From contig OMVW01000011.1 of NCBI GenBank assembly GCA_900314595.1, forward strand, positions 1-45,223: DNA of 45,223 nucleotides, read 5' to 3'. This DNA is from an uncultured Dialister sp. GTDB taxonomy: Bacteria > Bacillota > Negativicutes > Veillonellales > Dialisteraceae. The notes beneath the pieces were generated by a model that made no database searches, was not told where the DNA came from, and saw only the letters and a list, made by a program, of their open reading frames with translations. The translations under genes were made by a program, and so were the position numbers. This document shows, in pieces, positions 42,469 to 45,223 of this stretch (position 1 is the first letter of the stretch; each line of letters opens with the position of its first letter).

Positions 42469-45045
42469 ATGGATGAAGAAGACAGAATGAGGAAAGCAGA
42501 AATGCTGCACCTTTCAGGAAAAACGAGAGAAGCATTTCCTCTATTTGAAAAAGAAGCGCACGAAGGGAATGGCAGGGCTCTATATTTCCTGGCAGAGTAT
42601 TATAAATGGGGCATGGGCGGCAGGGAAATAGACTGGGAAACAGCAGAAGAACTGGACCGGGATGGTGCCAGATGTGGTGAACCTCTGGCGCAGCTTAATA
42701 TGATTTATTATCCTGACGCCTTGCCAAAAGAACGGGACTATATTTTAAAGAAAATCGTACCGAAAGTAGCAGCCCTTTCTGCAGACGGGGACTGGGCGGC
42801 CCGGGACGAACTGGCAGATTTATACCTGAATGGCACGGGCGTTGAAAAAGATGTGGAAAAGGCTCTTTACTGGGCGGAAAAGTCCGCAGAAGCCGGTTAT
42901 TTTCGGGCCCTGACGAAAATAGCCAATATTTACCACGATCAGGGGAAATTGAAAGAGGCCATGAAATATTATGAGCTGGCCGGTAAAGCAGGTAGCGACT
43001 GGGGATGGCACAATCTGGGAGAGATGTATCTGGACAGTACTTCGCATGAAAGGGATGAGAGGAAAGCAGAATCATCTTTTCAAAAGGCCATAGCTCTTGA
43101 CGGACCCGCACTTCCGGCAGCAGCCTGCAGTCTGGGTGCCTTGTATTATCAACAGGGCAATTTTAAGAAGGCGGCAGCACTATATCGCAAATCGGCAGGA
43201 CGTGGCAATGACTGGGCCATGTTTAATCTGGGTGATTTATATCGTGATGGCAGCGGAGTCAGAAAAAATTTAAAGATTGCCATGAAATGGTACAAAAAGG
43301 CATATGAAGCAGATGATGAAGCCAGACCGGAAGCGGCAAACCGGATTGGTCTTGTATACTCGGATGAAGGAGATAAAGAAACTGCCCTTCTCTGGTATGA
43401 AAGATCGGGGGCCGAAGGATGCGACTGGGGCTGGTACAACCTGGGGCTTTATTATCAGGATCAGGAGGCTTATGATGCAGCACTTTCCTGCTTCCGGAAA
43501 GCCTATGAACTGAACGGGGATGCAGCCGGTGATGCAGCTAATCGTGCAGGCCTTATTTACAATGGACTTGATGTGGACGATAAAGCATCGGAATGGTATC
43601 AGAAAGCAGGAGAGGCAGGAAACAGCTGGGGCTGGTACAATCTGGGAGCTATCCTGAAAACAGCAGGAAAAGCAGAAGAGGCACTGACATGTTTCCGAAA
43701 AGCCTATGATGTCCCCGATGGGCCAAAAGGAGATGCAGCCAACCGCATCGCTCTCATTTACGAAGACCTGGGCAGAGAGGAGGAAACGGAAAAGTGGTAC
43801 CGCATCTCCGGAAAAGCCGGTTACGACTGGGGCTGGTACAATCTGGGGCTTACATATCTGGTAAAAGAGAAAAAGAAAGAAGCACTTTCCTGCTTTGACA
43901 AGGCCTGCAGCCTGAAAGGTGAATGCGAAGCGGAAGCAGCCAATAAAGCAGGAATTGTCTGCTTTAGTCTGGGTGATATGGACAAAGCCATGGACTGGGC
44001 AATGAAGTCGGCCTCAGAGGGAAGCGAGTGGGGCCTCATCAGCCTCGGTACCCTGTACAGAAGCATGAAGAAATATGACAAAGCTGTTTACTGGTATGAG
44101 AAAGCCTATAAGAACCATGGAGAGGCCGGAGGCGATGCAGCTTTAAGACTGGCGGAAATTTATGATGAACTTTCCCAAAAGGAAAAGGCTCTATTCTGGT
44201 ACAGAAAGGCGGGCATGGCGGGAAATGATGAAGGCTGGTACCGGCTGGCAGAGGCCATCTTTCATCAAACCTTTTCAGAAGAGACGATGCGGAAAGCTGC
44301 TTTCTATTATGAACTGGCCTATGAAAAAGGCGGCCCTGCCACGGGCTCTGCTGCTGCTTATCGCGGTTTATGCTCGGACCGGCTTGAACATTACGAAGAG
44401 GCAGATTACTGGTTTGAAAAAGCAATTGGTGCAGGAAACAGCATGGGCCTTTACCTCCTTGCCTGGAACGCGTGGCGCGGCCGCGGAATGAAAAAGAATG
44501 TGGAAAAGGCAGAAACTTATTTTCAAAAAGTACTGGAGTCCGATCTGGACCGGAATTTCAAGGGCGATGCGGCATGCATGCTGGGTAAAATTGAACAGGA
44601 AAAAGGAAATGAGAAACCGGCTTTTATCTGGTATAAAAAGGCTACCGGCTATAATCATGATGAAGGCTGGTACCGGCTTGGCCTCTCTTATGCCAATGGA
44701 GTGGGGACGGGAATCGATGCGGAAAAAGCACTGGAATCCTACCTTAAAGGCTGGAAACTGGACCATGATTATAAAGGGCCCATCGCCACAGCTATTGGCC
44801 TTCTGTATAACGGGAAGGAAGACTTTAAAGAAGCCCACGAATGGTTTGACAAGGCGGCTTCCTGTGGTGATGATGAAGGCGCCTTCAATCTGGCTGCCGA
44901 ATTCCGCTACGGTATAGGTACGGAAAAGGACCTCACTGCGGCTGAAAACCTGTACGGACAGCTGGCAGCCCATGCGTCGGAAAACATTGCGCAAAAAGCG
45001 GCAGAAGCTCTATCCGAAATGAAGAAAGATAAAAACTCCGGCTGA
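42469..45045 (+). CDS. Sel1/TPR-repeat protein of 858 residues
   Basis: No enzymatic domain is recognised. After a less regular N-terminal third, the protein is a solenoid of about ten double modules, each with a core such as GxDWGWYNLGxxY and an AxCFxKAY / AxxWYxKxGxAG helix pair. The core tryptophan (or its equivalent) codons start at 43000, 43213, 43426, 43627, 43828, 44029, 44230, 44443, 44662 and 44875: steps of 71, 71, 67, 67, 67, 67, 71, 73 and 71 codons. There is no signal peptide or membrane helix, so it is probably cytoplasmic and a protein-binding scaffold. The start at 42469 follows GGAGGAGGAATCAGG; the frame is open further upstream without a ribosome site. Its partner and role are unknown. 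Confidence 0.85.
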   Translation: MDEEDRMRKAEMLHLSGKTREAFPLFEKEAHEGNGRALYFLAEYYKWGMGGREIDWETAEELDRDGARCGEPLAQLNMIYYPDALPKERDYILKKIVPKVAALSADGDWAARDELADLYLNGTGVEKDVEKALYWAEKSAEAGYFRALTKIANIYHDQGKLKEAMKYYELAGKAGSDWGWHNLGEMYLDSTSHERDERKAESSFQKAIALDGPALPAAACSLGALYYQQGNFKKAAALYRKSAGRGNDWAMFNLGDLYRDGSGVRKNLKIAMKWYKKAYEADDEARPEAANRIGLVYSDEGDKETALLWYERSGAEGCDWGWYNLGLYYQDQEAYDAALSCFRKAYELNGDAAGDAANRAGLIYNGLDVDDKASEWYQKAGEAGNSWGWYNLGAILKTAGKAEEALTCFRKAYDVPDGPKGDAANRIALIYEDLGREEETEKWYRISGKAGYDWGWYNLGLTYLVKEKKKEALSCFDKACSLKGECEAEAANKAGIVCFSLGDMDKAMDWAMKSASEGSEWGLISLGTLYRSMKKYDKAVYWYEKAYKNHGEAGGDAALRLAEIYDELSQKEKALFWYRKAGMAGNDEGWYRLAEAIFHQTFSEETMRKAAFYYELAYEKGGPATGSAAAYRGLCSDRLEHYEEADYWFEKAIGAGNSMGLYLLAWNAWRGRGMKKNVEKAETYFQKVLESDLDRNFKGDAACMLGKIEQEKGNEKPAFIWYKKATGYNHDEGWYRLGLSYANGVGTGIDAEKALESYLKGWKLDHDYKGPIATAIGLLYNGKEDFKEAHEWFDKAASCGDDEGAFNLAAEFRYGIGTEKDLTAAENLYGQLAAHASENIAQKAAEALSEMKKDKNSG

Positions 45046-45072
45046 TTATGAATTGAGCTTTAATTAAAAAAG

Positions 45073-45095
45073 GGGAATCCATTCTTTGGATTCCC
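45073..45095 (-). terminator. hairpin whose T tract is on the minus strand
   Basis: GGGAATCCA (45073-45081) pairs with TGGATTCCC (45087-45095). On the + strand it is followed by GGCCCC. On the minus strand the stem is followed by CTTTTTTAATT, so it best terminates leftward transcripts. It may still help end the Sel1-repeat transcript. Confidence 0.55.
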
Positions 45096-45133
45096 GGCCC
45101 CTTGGGGTGTGAAATGACTGTATAAAATATTGT

Positions 45134-45162
45134 TTGACAAAATTTTATATCTCCTGTAATAT
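45134..45162 (+). promoter_or_regulatory. tRNA gene promoter
   Basis: TTGACA (45134-45139), 17 bases, TAATAT (45157-45162). The start point would be near 45169, twelve bases before the mature tRNA. Confidence 0.75.
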
Positions 45163-45180
45163 ATATTGTGTTCATTCTGT

Positions 45181-45223
<43 letters not shown>

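Overview
The window looks like a chromosomal segment of a Gram-negative Firmicute of the class Negativicutes, with a Dialister/Megasphaera/Veillonella-like relative as the best guess. The evidence is a mixture of traits. There is an RND efflux pump, which needs an outer membrane, beside typically Firmicute features: a T-box leader, a ruvCAB-DUF2905-spoIID-queA-tgt-yajC-secDF cluster, rpsU-yqeY and a SpoIID homologue. Base composition is moderate, and every gene but one lies on the + strand. The genus assignment is inference.

Layout. 1-95 is the 3' end of a group II intron (domains V and VI), followed by a broken coding remnant. 410-4813 is an RND periplasmic adaptor/permease pair behind a promoter that overlaps a perfect inverted repeat. 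5064-9326 is a trpDCBA operon under a strong promoter and a tryptophan-specific T-box; trpE, trpG and trpF are absent. 9408-12875 is dnaE. 13082-14964 is etfBA. 15055-15933 is a class IV aminotransferase homologue whose Schiff-base lysine is replaced by leucine. 16192-17418 is a GltS glutamate carrier. 17471-18300 has no credible gene and is a mosaic of degenerate repeats. 18363-27778 is the recombination / queuosine / secretion cluster ruvC-ruvA-ruvB-DUF2905-spoIID-queA-tgt-yajC-5-FCL-secD-secF.

27843-33858 is the most unusual metabolic block. A LysR regulator is divergent from an operon for a Cat1/ScpC-type CoA-transferase, a divergent stand-alone catalytic subunit of a B12-dependent acyl-CoA mutase, and an MmgE/PrpD-family protein. 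Together these suggest CoA activation, carbon-skeleton rearrangement and dehydration, decarboxylation or epimerisation of a carboxylic acid. The substrate is unknown. No B12-binding subunit is encoded in the window.

34051-36552 holds mtaB (probably leaderless), a HIT protein, rpsU and yqeY. 36722-40718 holds two tandem long-form glutamine synthetases, each preceded by a related hairpin. 40983-42227 is pepT. 42469-45045 encodes an 858-residue protein built from about ten Sel1/TPR double modules with a near-exact period. The window ends inside a tRNA-Thr(CGU) gene.

Promoters are strikingly uniform: many carry an extended -10 (TGnTAtaAT) with little -35, while trp, rpsU and the tRNA have a good -35. 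Assignments come from reading motifs and from remembered family sequences; no database search was run.
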